From: a virus
Reading direction: 5' to 3' (one strand)
IMG/VR virus record: IMGVR_UViG_3300032308_002516
Coordinates: 1 to 53,900 of that record
Length of the DNA: 53,900 nt
Shown: positions 31,688-39,700 of the stretch, piece by piece
How the letters are laid out: every line of letters begins with the position of its first letter
Position numbering within the stretch: position 1 is the first letter of the stretch
Made by a program: the position numbers and the translations under genes
The notes under the pieces: generated by a model
Databases searched by the model: none
The model's input: only the letters and a program-made list of their open reading frames with translations
Told to the model about the DNA's origin: nothing

Positions 31688-32101
31688 ATGAAAGCAGAAA
31701 CACCAGCACAAGGCATTTTAAAAACGAACGATTTTGGTAATTCAAAATGGTATAAAGTTGTTTGTGGTTGCGGACAACCTGACCACGATCTGAACTTCGA
31801 AGTCGACGCGGACGAAACCGGTGTAAATGTAAACACTTATGTTACTGTAAAAACAGACTATTGGTCAGAAAACATAAAAAAACGATACGATATCGATAAT
31901 CCCTATCTACAAGAACTAGATTGGGCCTTAAAAGATATTTGGAATGGGTTCGTTACTCGACTAACGCTAACCTGGATGATATGGACAAAAGGATATGTCC
32001 AATGCGAAACAACTGTTCTTATGAGCGAACAACAGGCTCTCAACTACGCAGAAGCAATTAAATCCTCTATTCAAGATGTCAAAGATTTCAAAAAGTCCTG
32101 A
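31688..32101 (+). CDS. Unknown protein, predicted beta-rich
   Basis: The 137-aa protein contains a CGCGQPDHDL segment that could bind a metal, followed by beta strands and a TWMIWTKGYVQCETTVLMS stretch. A helix with SEQQALNYAEAIKSS ends the protein. It sits in the small-gene run and overlaps the next gene by 26 nt. No family is recognised with confidence. Confidence 0.6.
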   Translation: MKAETPAQGILKTNDFGNSKWYKVVCGCGQPDHDLNFEVDADETGVNVNTYVTVKTDYWSENIKKRYDIDNPYLQELDWALKDIWNGFVTRLTLTWMIWTKGYVQCETTVLMSEQQALNYAEAIKSSIQDVKDFKKS

Positions 32102-32621
32102 ACGACATACTTTCCAAAAGGAAGGCTATGTCAAGCGTCAGGCAGAAAAAGGCGAACCTGTTAATGAAGATTATCTTGACTGGTTTGAAAAAGTTCTAGA
32201 AGAACACAATACTAAATTCGACGATCCCCAAAGCAGAATAAACAACATGGAATACGATCTCCTAACCAATGATTGGATTTTGGAGAAAGTTCGCACCAGA
32301 GATGAATATGCCCAAAATTTATATGCGGCTATGTGTAACAACGGTTTTATTAAATTGGATGTGATTCCTATCCTTAAACAACAAGAATGGTCATGTTCTT
32401 GGAGATACTCTGGCGGCATAATAGCAGACATGCGACAACAAGGCGACTTTATAGATTGGTATTGTTCGGGCATTCGAAATGATTATCAGGACGAAGATTC
32501 TGAAAAATTATGGAATCAGCGTAAATATGTTCCTGAAGGTTATATCACCGACGAGATCCGGAATGATCTCCAACGTCTTGGCTGGGCAATAGCACCTGGT
32601 GGAGATTGGGAAAAATTTTAA
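32076..32621 (+). CDS. Unknown phage protein
   Basis: The 181-aa, charged protein starts at ATG 32076, overlapping the previous gene. It has WRYSGGIIADMRQQGDFIDWYCSG near residues 109-132 and PEGYITDEIRNDLQRLGW at the end, which look like a conserved core. Similar sequences are frequent in marine phages without assigned function. Confidence 0.65.
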   Translation: MSKISKSPERHTFQKEGYVKRQAEKGEPVNEDYLDWFEKVLEEHNTKFDDPQSRINNMEYDLLTNDWILEKVRTRDEYAQNLYAAMCNNGFIKLDVIPILKQQEWSCSWRYSGGIIADMRQQGDFIDWYCSGIRNDYQDEDSEKLWNQRKYVPEGYITDEIRNDLQRLGWAIAPGGDWEKF

Positions 32622-32644
32622 CTTTAGGAGAAAAGTGAATCAAA

Positions 32645-32836
32645 ATGACCTGGGAACTTTATGAGGTCTGGTCCGATTTCGACGGGCACGAAGAACTAGT
32701 AGATACTACTAAAAGCAGAAAAGAAGCGCAGAGTCTAGCCAAAAAAACTCTCAATGAGGGCGCAGATCAAGTTTGGATCTGTAGAGAAACCGGTGACGGT
32801 GACTATGAAGAAATTGATCGGTTGACAGCTGATTAG
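32645..32836 (+). CDS. Small unknown phage protein
   Basis: The 63-aa acidic alpha-beta protein (MTWELYEVWSDFDG start; helix EAQSLAKKTLNEGA; strand DQVWICRET) lies just after a TTTAGGAG sequence. It ends at a sigma70 promoter whose -35 is inside its last codons. Function unknown. Confidence 0.6.
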   Translation: MTWELYEVWSDFDGHEELVDTTKSRKEAQSLAKKTLNEGADQVWICRETGDGDYEEIDRLTAD

Positions 32837-32850
32837 AATACTGCTATAAT
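32822..32850 (+). promoter_or_regulatory. Sigma70 promoter, consensus -35/-10
   Basis: TTGACA (32822-32827) overlaps the end of the preceding gene; a 17-nt spacer and TATAAT (32845-32850) follow. The start near 32857 gives a leader of about 25 nt with a TTGGAG site. Confidence 0.9.
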
Positions 32851-32882
32851 AACTAAATTAATTAACAACTTTGGAGTGAAAT

Positions 32883-34073
32883 ATGGCCAAGGCCGCAACT
32901 AAAACTCGTGTTACAAAAAAGCAGGTTAACGAACATCGTACTCGTGCCGCCAAAGATCTAAGTCCAAAATGGGACGGCCACGAAAATATGACCGCTGACG
33001 AGTTTAGTCGACACTTCCGTCTTTCTATGGACTACTATCGTTTTGAATTTAATGGCAAGGATCTCAAGCCTAAAGTCATTAATTGGATGAGTACTAACGG
33101 TTACACTAAAGACCAAATCAAAGCATTCAAAGACACTAAAGATAATCGCAGTAATTTAACTATGGGTGCTATCGCAGCCAATCTGCTTCGCGGCATGCCC
33201 TCAGTTCGAGCAGACTTCAACGAAGGTCGTAATACTGCTCAATGGCTTGGTGCCGCTATCGCTAAGGTCATTGAAGAAGGTAAAAACGATGAACAAGAGA
33301 CCGAAGAGGGCAGTGAACCTAAACCAGTAATGGTACAACCTAGTATTCAAGAGCGACTACGTGAAGCAGCTTGGCGCATGACTGAGGAAATCGAGGATGC
33401 TCTCGAATCCTTCAGTGAAGATCCGGAATCTTTTGATCCCAAAGCATTCAAAATGTTGAATCTTCTCCGAGGCAAACAGGCCAAGGCCGCACATGCTCGA
33501 GTTATAAAAGATCTTTACACGCCTCAACACGATGAGCTAGTTGAAGCTGCACAGGGAAATTGTGATCAACTTAAAGAAGCTTATAGTCATCTTAGTAAAG
33601 CGAATCTTAAGAAAATCACATCATTTTACGCTGAGGTACTGGCTGCCTGCGATATGCTAATGCAGGAAGCTAAGGTAAATCGAGCTCCTAGAAAAACCAA
33701 GGCTAAACCGGTTGAAAAAATAGTAGCTAAACTTAAATTCATGAAACAAGACGAAAAACTCAAGTTAGTTTCTATTAGTCCTGCAGATATTGTGGGTGCT
33801 AAAGAGCTTTGGGTTTTCAACACAAAGAGCCGAAAACTTGGCAAATATGTAGCAGCTGAATTCAGCGACCTGGGTGTAAAAGGCACTACAATCACAGGCT
33901 ACGACGAGCATAAGAGCGTACAAAAGACCCTGCGCAAGCCGGAAGAACAGCTCAAAGAGTTCAAGGCTGCGGGCAAGGTAGCTCTACGCAAGTTCCTTGA
34001 AGACATTAAAGCAGTAGATATTAAGCTCAACGGGCGTATCAACGAAGATACCGTACTTCTTAAAGTACAGTAA
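32883..34073 (+). CDS. Conserved phage protein of unknown function
   Basis: The 396-aa protein has a basic N-terminal 30 residues, a helical acidic middle (DEQETEEGSEPKP linker near 140-152, then a helix-rich section) and a lysine-rich link (NRAPRKTKAKPVEK). A small C-terminal beta domain follows (AKELWVFNTKSRKLGKYVAAEF). This type occurs widely in T4-like marine phages, often in a DNA-metabolism neighbourhood, without known function. The basic ends suggest nucleic-acid binding. It has its own sigma70 promoter and CGT-rich Arg codons. Confidence 0.7.
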   Translation: MAKAATKTRVTKKQVNEHRTRAAKDLSPKWDGHENMTADEFSRHFRLSMDYYRFEFNGKDLKPKVINWMSTNGYTKDQIKAFKDTKDNRSNLTMGAIAANLLRGMPSVRADFNEGRNTAQWLGAAIAKVIEEGKNDEQETEEGSEPKPVMVQPSIQERLREAAWRMTEEIEDALESFSEDPESFDPKAFKMLNLLRGKQAKAAHARVIKDLYTPQHDELVEAAQGNCDQLKEAYSHLSKANLKKITSFYAEVLAACDMLMQEAKVNRAPRKTKAKPVEKIVAKLKFMKQDEKLKLVSISPADIVGAKELWVFNTKSRKLGKYVAAEFSDLGVKGTTITGYDEHKSVQKTLRKPEEQLKEFKAAGKVALRKFLEDIKAVDIKLNGRINEDTVLLKVQ

Positions 34074-34093
34074 ATCAAATTATGTTAGAGCGT

Positions 34094-34101
34094 GATAAAT
34101 A
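34094..34101 (+). promoter_or_regulatory. T4-type late promoter box (GATAAATA)
   Basis: GATAAATA lies 5 nt before the ATG at 34107 of a structural gene. It marks a switch to late transcription in the middle of the early-type block. Confidence 0.6.
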
Positions 34102-34106
34102 TTGGT

Positions 34107-34982
34107 ATGAACAATGCCAATTTAGATCAATCCCTAACAGACCTTAACAAGATTATCAAAGATCTTGCCGATGCTGCTTCCCGACCTGTAACGCAGGAAA
34201 TCACACAATTTATAGAATTTCGTGCCAAAGACGGTGGATCAAACAACGGAAAAGGTATCATCTGGACTGGTGAAGGAACAGCTAAACAGCTGATTTTCAA
34301 AGCCAATGCCAGCAGAATTTATTCCACTGAACATTTTGAACTAGACAAAGACAAATCATTCGCTATCGGCGGGATGAAAGTCCTAGACGGAAAAGAGCTA
34401 GGACCGACAGTGGTTAAAAGTCATCTACAGCAAGTGGGTAGATTAAAAGGTCTTATAGTCGACGGGCATCTAAATGTAGATCAATATCTGTTCTATAACG
34501 GTAAAACCAACAGATTAGGTTTAGGAACTGACAGTCCTAACGGTGCTCTTTCTGTAGCAGAAAACGCTATAGAAGTAATGTTAGGCACTACAAAAGATCT
34601 ACACGGCATGGTCGGTACTTATGCTGCTACGGATTTTGATATCGTCACTGACAGTACATCGAGAATATCTGTTAAAGCGAACGGCGATGTCTCTATTGGA
34701 AATCCTAATCGAAATCCTGTGAAAGTATCGATCAACGGTAAACTCAGCGTTGGCGTACAAACCGCTGATCCAAATGTTGATCTGCATGTAGCTGGTTCAG
34801 TAAGATTAAATAACCGACTGCAGATGGTAGGATCTAGTTCGCCTAAAGAAGGAACATTCAATCAAGGTGATATAGTCTGGAATGAAAATCCTTCACCGGG
34901 GCAGCATATCGGTTGGGTGTGTTCTAGAGCCGGAAGCCCAGGTTCGTGGTTTCCATTCGGAGAGATCGTACAGCGAGGTTAA
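34107..34982 (+). CDS. Virion structural protein, fibre/baseplate-like
   Basis: The 291-aa protein has a helical N-terminus (residues 1-30) and an EFRAKDGGSNNGKGIIWTGEG segment. A repetitive beta region follows with strand repeats such as NVDQYLFYNGKTNRLGLG, SVKANGDVSIGN and VSINGKLSVG. It ends HIGWVCSRAGSPGSWFPFGEI, a frequent C-terminal cap in phage fibres. I start at ATG 34107; a GTG five codons upstream would overlap the late promoter box. Likely virion role, expressed late. Confidence 0.7.
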   Translation: MNNANLDQSLTDLNKIIKDLADAASRPVTQEITQFIEFRAKDGGSNNGKGIIWTGEGTAKQLIFKANASRIYSTEHFELDKDKSFAIGGMKVLDGKELGPTVVKSHLQQVGRLKGLIVDGHLNVDQYLFYNGKTNRLGLGTDSPNGALSVAENAIEVMLGTTKDLHGMVGTYAATDFDIVTDSTSRISVKANGDVSIGNPNRNPVKVSINGKLSVGVQTADPNVDLHVAGSVRLNNRLQMVGSSSPKEGTFNQGDIVWNENPSPGQHIGWVCSRAGSPGSWFPFGEIVQRG

Positions 34983-34987
34983 TCCTC

Positions 34988-35611
34988 ATGACCAAAGTAG
35001 CTGTTTTCGGTAACGGTGAAAGCCGTAGATCTTTAGATATCAATTCATTTCGAAACGATCACATTATCATCGGCTGTAATGCCATACATCGAGACTTTCA
35101 AGTAGATCATTTGGTTTGTTGCGATAGAAAGATGGCTGAAGAAGCCACCGATAATCTAGAAACTAAAAGTTCTTTGATCTATGTAAGAGAAGAACATTAT
35201 CATTATTTTAGAAAAGTTAGAAAGAATAAACACATACGACTATTACCAGATCTTCCTTACACAGGTGAAAGGCGAGCAGATATTCATACACATTGGGGAT
35301 CGGGTGCCTACGCAGTGCTGATCGGATGTTTGCTTTCTCCCGAAGAAATGCATTTATTTGGTTTTGACTTATATGGCAACGACGGTTTAGTTAATAATGT
35401 ATATAAAGGCACTGATAATTATAAAGGCATAAATGGATCTGCTGTAGATCCATCTTATTGGATCTATCACATATCTAAATTATTTTCTTGCTTTCCAAAT
35501 ATAGAATTCAAAATACACAACGACAAAAATTGGAAAATGCCTTTACAATGGCAACAAAAAAACGTAGAAAAATTAGAAACCACTTGCTCTGTTCATAAAT
35601 ATCTCGTATAA
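34988..35611 (+). CDS. DUF115/MptE-like protein
   Basis: The 207-aa protein has the GNGESRRSLDI nucleotide-binding-like loop at residues 8-18, then IIGCNAIHRDF and VCCDRKM, and HLFGFDLYGNDGL. The layout resembles DUF115 and the glycosyltransferase-like family often found in marine phages. It may act on a nucleotide-sugar or pterin diphosphate, but this is not established. The start at ATG 34988 follows the previous stop by 5 nt; an in-frame upstream start at 34946 would overlap that gene. Confidence 0.7.
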   Translation: MTKVAVFGNGESRRSLDINSFRNDHIIIGCNAIHRDFQVDHLVCCDRKMAEEATDNLETKSSLIYVREEHYHYFRKVRKNKHIRLLPDLPYTGERRADIHTHWGSGAYAVLIGCLLSPEEMHLFGFDLYGNDGLVNNVYKGTDNYKGINGSAVDPSYWIYHISKLFSCFPNIEFKIHNDKNWKMPLQWQQKNVEKLETTCSVHKYLV

Positions 35612-35612
35612 T
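35584..35612 (+). promoter_or_regulatory. Sigma70 promoter
   Basis: TTGCTC (35584-35589), a 17-nt spacer and TATAAT (35607-35612) lie at the end of the DUF115-like gene. They give a leader of about 75 nt before queD, in which AGTGG (35621-35625) can pair with CCACT (35641-35645). An AGGAG lies at 35684-35688. Confidence 0.75.
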
Positions 35613-35695
35613 AGTTCAATAGTGGTCTTAGGCGTTCATCCCACTCTAAATACTCTGCATGTCATCAAACTTGCTACTATTACAGGAGACTAGAG

Positions 35696-36220
35696 ATGGC
35701 AAAATATCTTTCAACAAAAACTTACGGCAACGATAGGGGTCTAAGTTGCTGCTTCCGTCAGTGGCGATCGACTCACAGTCATTGCTCACTACTTCACGGA
35801 TATTCAATCGGAATCAAACTAATTTTTGAATCGGAAACCTTAGACGATCGCAATTGGGTCATGGACTTCGGTGGACTCAAAGCATTTAAAGACTGGACAG
35901 AATATATGTTTGACCATACACTCTGTGTCGCAAAAGATGATCCTCACAGAGAAATGTTTGAAAAGATGGCTAAACTAGGCTTACAAGATCAAGGCGGTGT
36001 ATGTGATCTTAGGATCGTAGAAGGTGTGGGATGCGAAAAATTTGCTGAACTGGCTTATAAAGAAATGGAAACTATCCTACATATTTTTAAAACAGATAAC
36101 GAATATTTCTGTCCTAATGGTAATATTTTTAAAGCTAGATATCCTGTAGGATCGGGTGTAAGATTAAAATCAGCAGAAGTGTTTGAACATTCTGGTAATT
36201 CAGCAGTTTACGAAGGATAA
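35696..36220 (+). CDS. queD: QueD / 6-pyruvoyl-tetrahydropterin synthase-like
   Basis: The 174-aa protein has the PTPS fold: a CCFRQWRSTHSHCSLLHGYS region with the catalytic-type Cys four residues before the His of HGY, WVMDFGGLK, FDHTLCVAKDDP and GCEKFAE. QueD makes 6-carboxy-tetrahydropterin from dihydroneopterin triphosphate on the way to 7-deazaguanines. The second His of the usual HGH is a Tyr, as in the phage branch with an STKTYG start, so the metal site may differ from the textbook enzyme. It is coupled by TAATG to a glycosyltransferase gene. Confidence 0.85.
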   Translation: MAKYLSTKTYGNDRGLSCCFRQWRSTHSHCSLLHGYSIGIKLIFESETLDDRNWVMDFGGLKAFKDWTEYMFDHTLCVAKDDPHREMFEKMAKLGLQDQGGVCDLRIVEGVGCEKFAELAYKEMETILHIFKTDNEYFCPNGNIFKARYPVGSGVRLKSAEVFEHSGNSAVYEG

Positions 36221-37044
36221 TGGACTACGATCGTTCTTTGCTCAAAGAAATCCTGAGCAAACCCGAATGGAAACACTTTAAAGCCACTGGAAAGCTACCA
36301 GAAGGGTTTCAGTATCCTCATCCTAAACTTATCCCCCCAGGGCAAACATCTACTATAACTGTTCTTTGTGTTAGATTTGGCAGTGGATACGGAATTGAAT
36401 ATGTAGAAAAACTAAGGAACATGGTATCGAGAAATATCACTGTTCCTTATGAATTTTGCTGTCTTACAGATGATCTTACTCCTATACAAGGTGTTCGATT
36501 AATATATCAAAAAAATGCCGGCTACTTCAAACAATGGTGGCACAAAGTACACATGTTCGACGTTTCTTTACCTATAGAAGGAAGGATACTATACTTCGAT
36601 TTAGATGTTATCATCAATTCTAACATAGACAAGCTTGTAAAAAATCAAGTTGATTTTTTAGGCATACGAGATTTCAATAGAAAATTCCATCCAGGATGGC
36701 GAATACTAAACAGTTCTGTTATGACATGGATACACGGAAGCCAAAATAAGATTTGGAACGAATTTAAAAATAATCCGGCTCAGGCGATGAAACTGCACGG
36801 AGATCAAGATTGGATATGGAAATGTGCTAAAGATAAAATCAAATTTTTTCCGGATCAATGGATACAGAGTTATAAATGGGAGATCCGTAAAAAAGAAGAA
36901 ATATCACTTATTAACGGACAAAGAAACTTTCGAGAAGTCAAAACTACTGTAGATATACATCCAGAATGCTGTGTAGCTGTGTTTCACGGGGATCCAAAAC
37001 CACAGGATATCAAAGATAGATTCGTCATTGACAACTGGCAATAA
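36220..37044 (+). CDS. Glycosyltransferase (GT8-like)
   Basis: The 274-aa protein has a nucleotide-binding-type strand (TITVLCVRFGSGYG), a DxD motif in RILYFDLDVII (about residues 122-132), NSSVMTW, HGDQDWIW and a C-terminal VFHGDPKPQ. The pattern fits retaining GT-A transferases of the GT8 type. It may glucosylate phage DNA bases, as T4 does, or modify surface glycans. It overlaps queD by TAATG, which suggests a link to a nucleoside- or pterin-derived substrate, though this is only a neighbourhood inference. Confidence 0.8.
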   Translation: MDYDRSLLKEILSKPEWKHFKATGKLPEGFQYPHPKLIPPGQTSTITVLCVRFGSGYGIEYVEKLRNMVSRNITVPYEFCCLTDDLTPIQGVRLIYQKNAGYFKQWWHKVHMFDVSLPIEGRILYFDLDVIINSNIDKLVKNQVDFLGIRDFNRKFHPGWRILNSSVMTWIHGSQNKIWNEFKNNPAQAMKLHGDQDWIWKCAKDKIKFFPDQWIQSYKWEIRKKEEISLINGQRNFREVKTTVDIHPECCVAVFHGDPKPQDIKDRFVIDNWQ

Positions 37045-37056
37045 TCATGTTATAAT
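37028..37056 (+). promoter_or_regulatory. Sigma70 promoter, consensus -35/-10
   Basis: TTGACA (37028-37033), a 17-nt spacer and TATAAT (37051-37056) run into the next gene. The ATG at 37063 is 6 nt after the -10, so this mRNA may be leaderless. Confidence 0.9.
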
Positions 37057-37062
37057 AGTAAC

Positions 37063-37245
37063 ATGAATGATAAAATCAAGAAAATCGCAGAGAAAACCAA
37101 TTTTACCATAGCAGACAGTCCATTATGGAAATTAAAAGTGGAAGAGTTTGCTGAAGAACTAGTAAAAGAGTGCGCCGCGTTTATGGACGAATATTCTGAT
37201 CGAACAGGACGTGATTTGTTAGACCATTTCGAAATTAAAAAATGA
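37063..37245 (+). CDS. Small unknown phage protein
   Basis: The 60-aa helical protein (KIAEKTNFTIADSPLWKLKVEEFAEELVKECAAF) is a small phage protein type often found next to repair genes. Function unknown. It overlaps uvsE by 4 nt (ATGA), and a perfect sigma70 promoter abuts its start. Confidence 0.65.
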   Translation: MNDKIKKIAEKTNFTIADSPLWKLKVEEFAEELVKECAAFMDEYSDRTGRDLLDHFEIKK

Positions 37246-38264
37246 TAAAAAGGATTGGCTTTGCCTGTAAGTGGATAGACCATCCCGGTCAAGTAGATGG
37301 TATTAAGCCTAAAGACGACTGTAAAAAATACAATACAGGTAGCACCACAGTAGCTTGGTTAAATAGACAGACCAAGGATGTGGCAGTAGAAAAGCTCTGG
37401 TCGTTAATGGAGCAGAATATTGAATCGTGCCGCTTACTTGTTGAACGAGTAGGAGAACTTGATGAAAATCTTAGAATGGTACGACTCAGTAGCGATATAC
37501 TTCCTGTGTACACTGAGCCAACTTGGAGTTGGTTTTGGCGGACTCCCGATGTCCGAGCCTATTGTGAAAGAGCATTTGGAGCCGTGGGCGATTTGGCCCG
37601 CAAGAATAATGTTAGGCTTAGTTTTCATCCTGGCCAGTTTACTGTGTTGGCTAGCGATAATCCAGATATCGTAAATCGTTCAATTGAAGAATTTGAATAC
37701 CATGTGGACATGGCTCGCTGGATGGGCTATGGCAAAACGTTCCAAGACTACAAGATCAACGTCCACATCGCAGGACGACAAGGACCGATGGGCATCGTTG
37801 CTGCATTGGCTAGGATGACCCCCGAGGCACGTAATTGTCTTACTATCGAGAATGACGAAATATCCTGGGGCATCGATTCTAGTATTGAACTAGTTGATCA
37901 CTGTGCCCTAGTTCTTGACATACATCATCATTGGATACACTCAGGAGAATACATTGAAGCGAACGACGACCGTGTTAAAAGGATTATTGATAGCTGGCGT
38001 GGTCAGCGGCCTGTTATACATTATAGTGTATCACGGGAAGAACATCTTACTGATCATTCCACCGACACCTTACCCAATCTTAGCACGTTAATGGAAAGTG
38101 GGCATAAAAAAGCAAAACTCAGAGCTCATTCGAATTTCTACTGGAATCGAGCAGCTAATGAATGGGCACTGAGTTTTAGGGATAACTTCGACATCATGTG
38201 CGAGAGCAAAGCGAAAAATCTCGCATCATTCGCTCTTTACGAACAAGCAGTCAATGGATCATAG
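37242..38264 (+). CDS. uvsE: UV-damage endonuclease UvsE/UvdE
   Basis: The 340-aa TIM-barrel endonuclease has family blocks IGFACKW (start), LRMVRLSSDILPVYTEP, LSFHPGQFTVLASDNPDIV, a CLTIENDEISWGID region and VLDIHHHWIH. It cuts DNA 5' of UV photoproducts and other lesions using divalent metals. In marine phages it would repair sunlight damage early in infection. It is coupled to the 60-aa gene before it and overlaps the next gene by 11 nt. Confidence 0.95.
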   Translation: MIKRIGFACKWIDHPGQVDGIKPKDDCKKYNTGSTTVAWLNRQTKDVAVEKLWSLMEQNIESCRLLVERVGELDENLRMVRLSSDILPVYTEPTWSWFWRTPDVRAYCERAFGAVGDLARKNNVRLSFHPGQFTVLASDNPDIVNRSIEEFEYHVDMARWMGYGKTFQDYKINVHIAGRQGPMGIVAALARMTPEARNCLTIENDEISWGIDSSIELVDHCALVLDIHHHWIHSGEYIEANDDRVKRIIDSWRGQRPVIHYSVSREEHLTDHSTDTLPNLSTLMESGHKKAKLRAHSNFYWNRAANEWALSFRDNFDIMCESKAKNLASFALYEQAVNGS

Positions 38265-39036
38265 TAGTATACCATTTCCTGTAGAATCGCCATTTCATAT
38301 GCGTCCACACATGAAACTATGGGACGGTTCCGATCCCATACTTTTCAAGGACGAAGAATATGATATGTATATCGAAGAAAAGAAAAAATATTATGGTCCG
38401 TTCTACGGAGACAATGTTGATAATTCTTTGATAAAATCTGCGATACAATCTTTAAAAAAATACACAACAGTTCCTCTTATAGATAACGACTCCGACGGGC
38501 TTGTATATAAACTGACGATGAGTATGCAGGAAGATTTTGTCATATTGGCTTCAAATCAAAAAGGCCAATTTTCTGCACAGGTATTAAGTGTACATCTTCC
38601 ATCTGGCTGGAACCCTAAGGAAAAAGCGAACTTAAATTTTTTAGAAATACACGAACCCCTGGCAGATGCCGAAATGATAAAGCGATCTTCCGATCATATC
38701 AGCAAGCTGATCTGTACCAAAGGCCCATTTGTTAGACATGTGTGGACTATTTCTAACAGTGATCAACTAAGCAGAAGACCGGATCTAACCTGGCCCTGGT
38801 CGGACGAGAATCTAGATCAAATGTACTATCGAGTCGAAAGACAGACGACTATTCCAGTCAACGAGAACTGTGCTCTATTCCTTATAAGAGTATTTGTCTG
38901 CCCATTAAAAGACATATTTGAAGATCAGGAAAAGAAAGATCGAATCATAGACAGCGTCTTTTCTATGACCGATGCTGTATTAGAGTATAAAAATTTAAAA
39001 TACGTTAAAGAATATTTTAGTCTGCATGCCTTGTGA
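38254..39036 (+). CDS. DUF3445 / heme-dependent oxidative N-demethylase-like
   Basis: The 260-aa protein has the DUF3445 opening PFHMRPHMKLWD, the middle SVHLPSGWNPKEKANLNFLEIHEPL and a YRVERQTTIPVNENCALFLIRV stretch. The family includes a heme-dependent N-demethylase of dimethylamine catabolism, though most members are uncharacterised. The heme-binding residues cannot be verified here. Its start is inside the end of uvsE. It ends over the 3' end of the convergent speD gene by 20 nt. Confidence 0.75.
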   Translation: MDHSSIPFPVESPFHMRPHMKLWDGSDPILFKDEEYDMYIEEKKKYYGPFYGDNVDNSLIKSAIQSLKKYTTVPLIDNDSDGLVYKLTMSMQEDFVILASNQKGQFSAQVLSVHLPSGWNPKEKANLNFLEIHEPLADAEMIKRSSDHISKLICTKGPFVRHVWTISNSDQLSRRPDLTWPWSDENLDQMYYRVERQTTIPVNENCALFLIRVFVCPLKDIFEDQEKKDRIIDSVFSMTDAVLEYKNLKYVKEYFSLHAL

Positions 39037-39376
39037 TATAATTCACACGCATTTTTTTAGGATGGAAATATTCGTTGACTACCATCTTAGCAGTTTCAAT
39101 ATCAAATGTCTTACAACTAAAGACATCAAAGTAGGCAGTACCATCTAATTCCATAAAATGACCACAGATGTTAGAAGTGGTTATTAACTGCATCAAACTG
39201 TATCCCTGCTTAGGATCACCCGGCAACAGATATTCGATAATCGGTTCCCCGTGTGCTGTCATATCTATCCTAGAAACTAGATCCTTGATAAAATCATAGA
39301 TATTGTCGCGGCTTGCGATACTTTCGATATCGCAGCCGCTACAATCTAGCATTAGGTGATAACCCCAATAGCTCAT
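39017..39376 (-). CDS. speD: S-adenosylmethionine decarboxylase proenzyme (SpeD-like)
   Basis: The 119-aa phage-type AdoMetDC has a GYSLMQLITTSNICGHFMEL core. Compared with the bacterial enzyme, S68 stands at the pyruvoyl-forming serine, H73 at the processing His and C88 (DVFSC) at the catalytic Cys; the residue before the serine is Thr where ES is usual. The enzyme makes decarboxylated SAM for spermidine synthesis. Spermidine may neutralise packaged DNA. It starts directly after the dockerin-like gene on the minus strand (TGATATG) and is probably co-expressed with it. Confidence 0.85.
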   Translation of the reverse strand: MSYWGYHLMLDCSGCDIESIASRDNIYDFIKDLVSRIDMTAHGEPIIEYLLPGDPKQGYSLMQLITTSNICGHFMELDGTAYFDVFSCKTFDIETAKMVVNEYFHPKKMRVNYITRHAD

Positions 39377-39377
39377 A

Positions 39378-39680
39378 TCACTTGGCCTTGGGCTTACGTC
39401 CAGCTGCTTTCTTTACGGTTTGCTTGGCCTTGGCAGTTGTTTTTTTAACAACTGTCTTGGCTTTTTCTGCAACAACCTTAACGTCAGCAGCATCTACCTT
39501 GCCGTCTTTGTTTGCGTCAGCGGTTTCTGTTACACCGCAGACAACATTCTGAACAGCAGCTTTTACATCAGCAGAATCAACTTTTCCATCTTTGTTTACA
39601 TCGAAGCTTTTTGCGCTACGATTGTAATAAACAAAAAAGCCAATTACCACTAGGGCGATTGCTATAAGTACGATTTCCAT
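39378..39680 (-). CDS. Membrane-anchored EF-hand/dockerin-like protein with basic tail
   Basis: The 100-aa protein has an N-terminal hydrophobic helix (residues 2-19), then two copies of a Ca-binding loop, DVNKDGKVDSADVKAAV (about 27-43) and DANKDGKVDAADVKVVA (about 55-71). A Lys/Ala/Thr-rich H1-like tail (about 72-100) ends it. DxNxDGxVxxxD is the dockerin/EF-hand loop. The combination of membrane anchor, two Ca loops and polybasic tail is unusual. The gene has a strong AAGGAG and a late-type box (TGTAAATA at 39701-39708). Confidence 0.8.
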   Translation of the reverse strand: MEIVLIAIALVVIGFFVYYNRSAKSFDVNKDGKVDSADVKAAVQNVVCGVTETADANKDGKVDAADVKVVAEKAKTVVKKTTAKAKQTVKKAAGRKPKAK

Positions 39681-39700
39681 GGTTAAATCTCCTTGTGGTT

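Noticed and set aside
35696-36220. QueD as a broken enzyme because HGH is HGY
   Set aside because: The same HGY form with an STKTYG start is, as I recall, typical of the phage branch of this family, so it is more likely a variant than a decay product.
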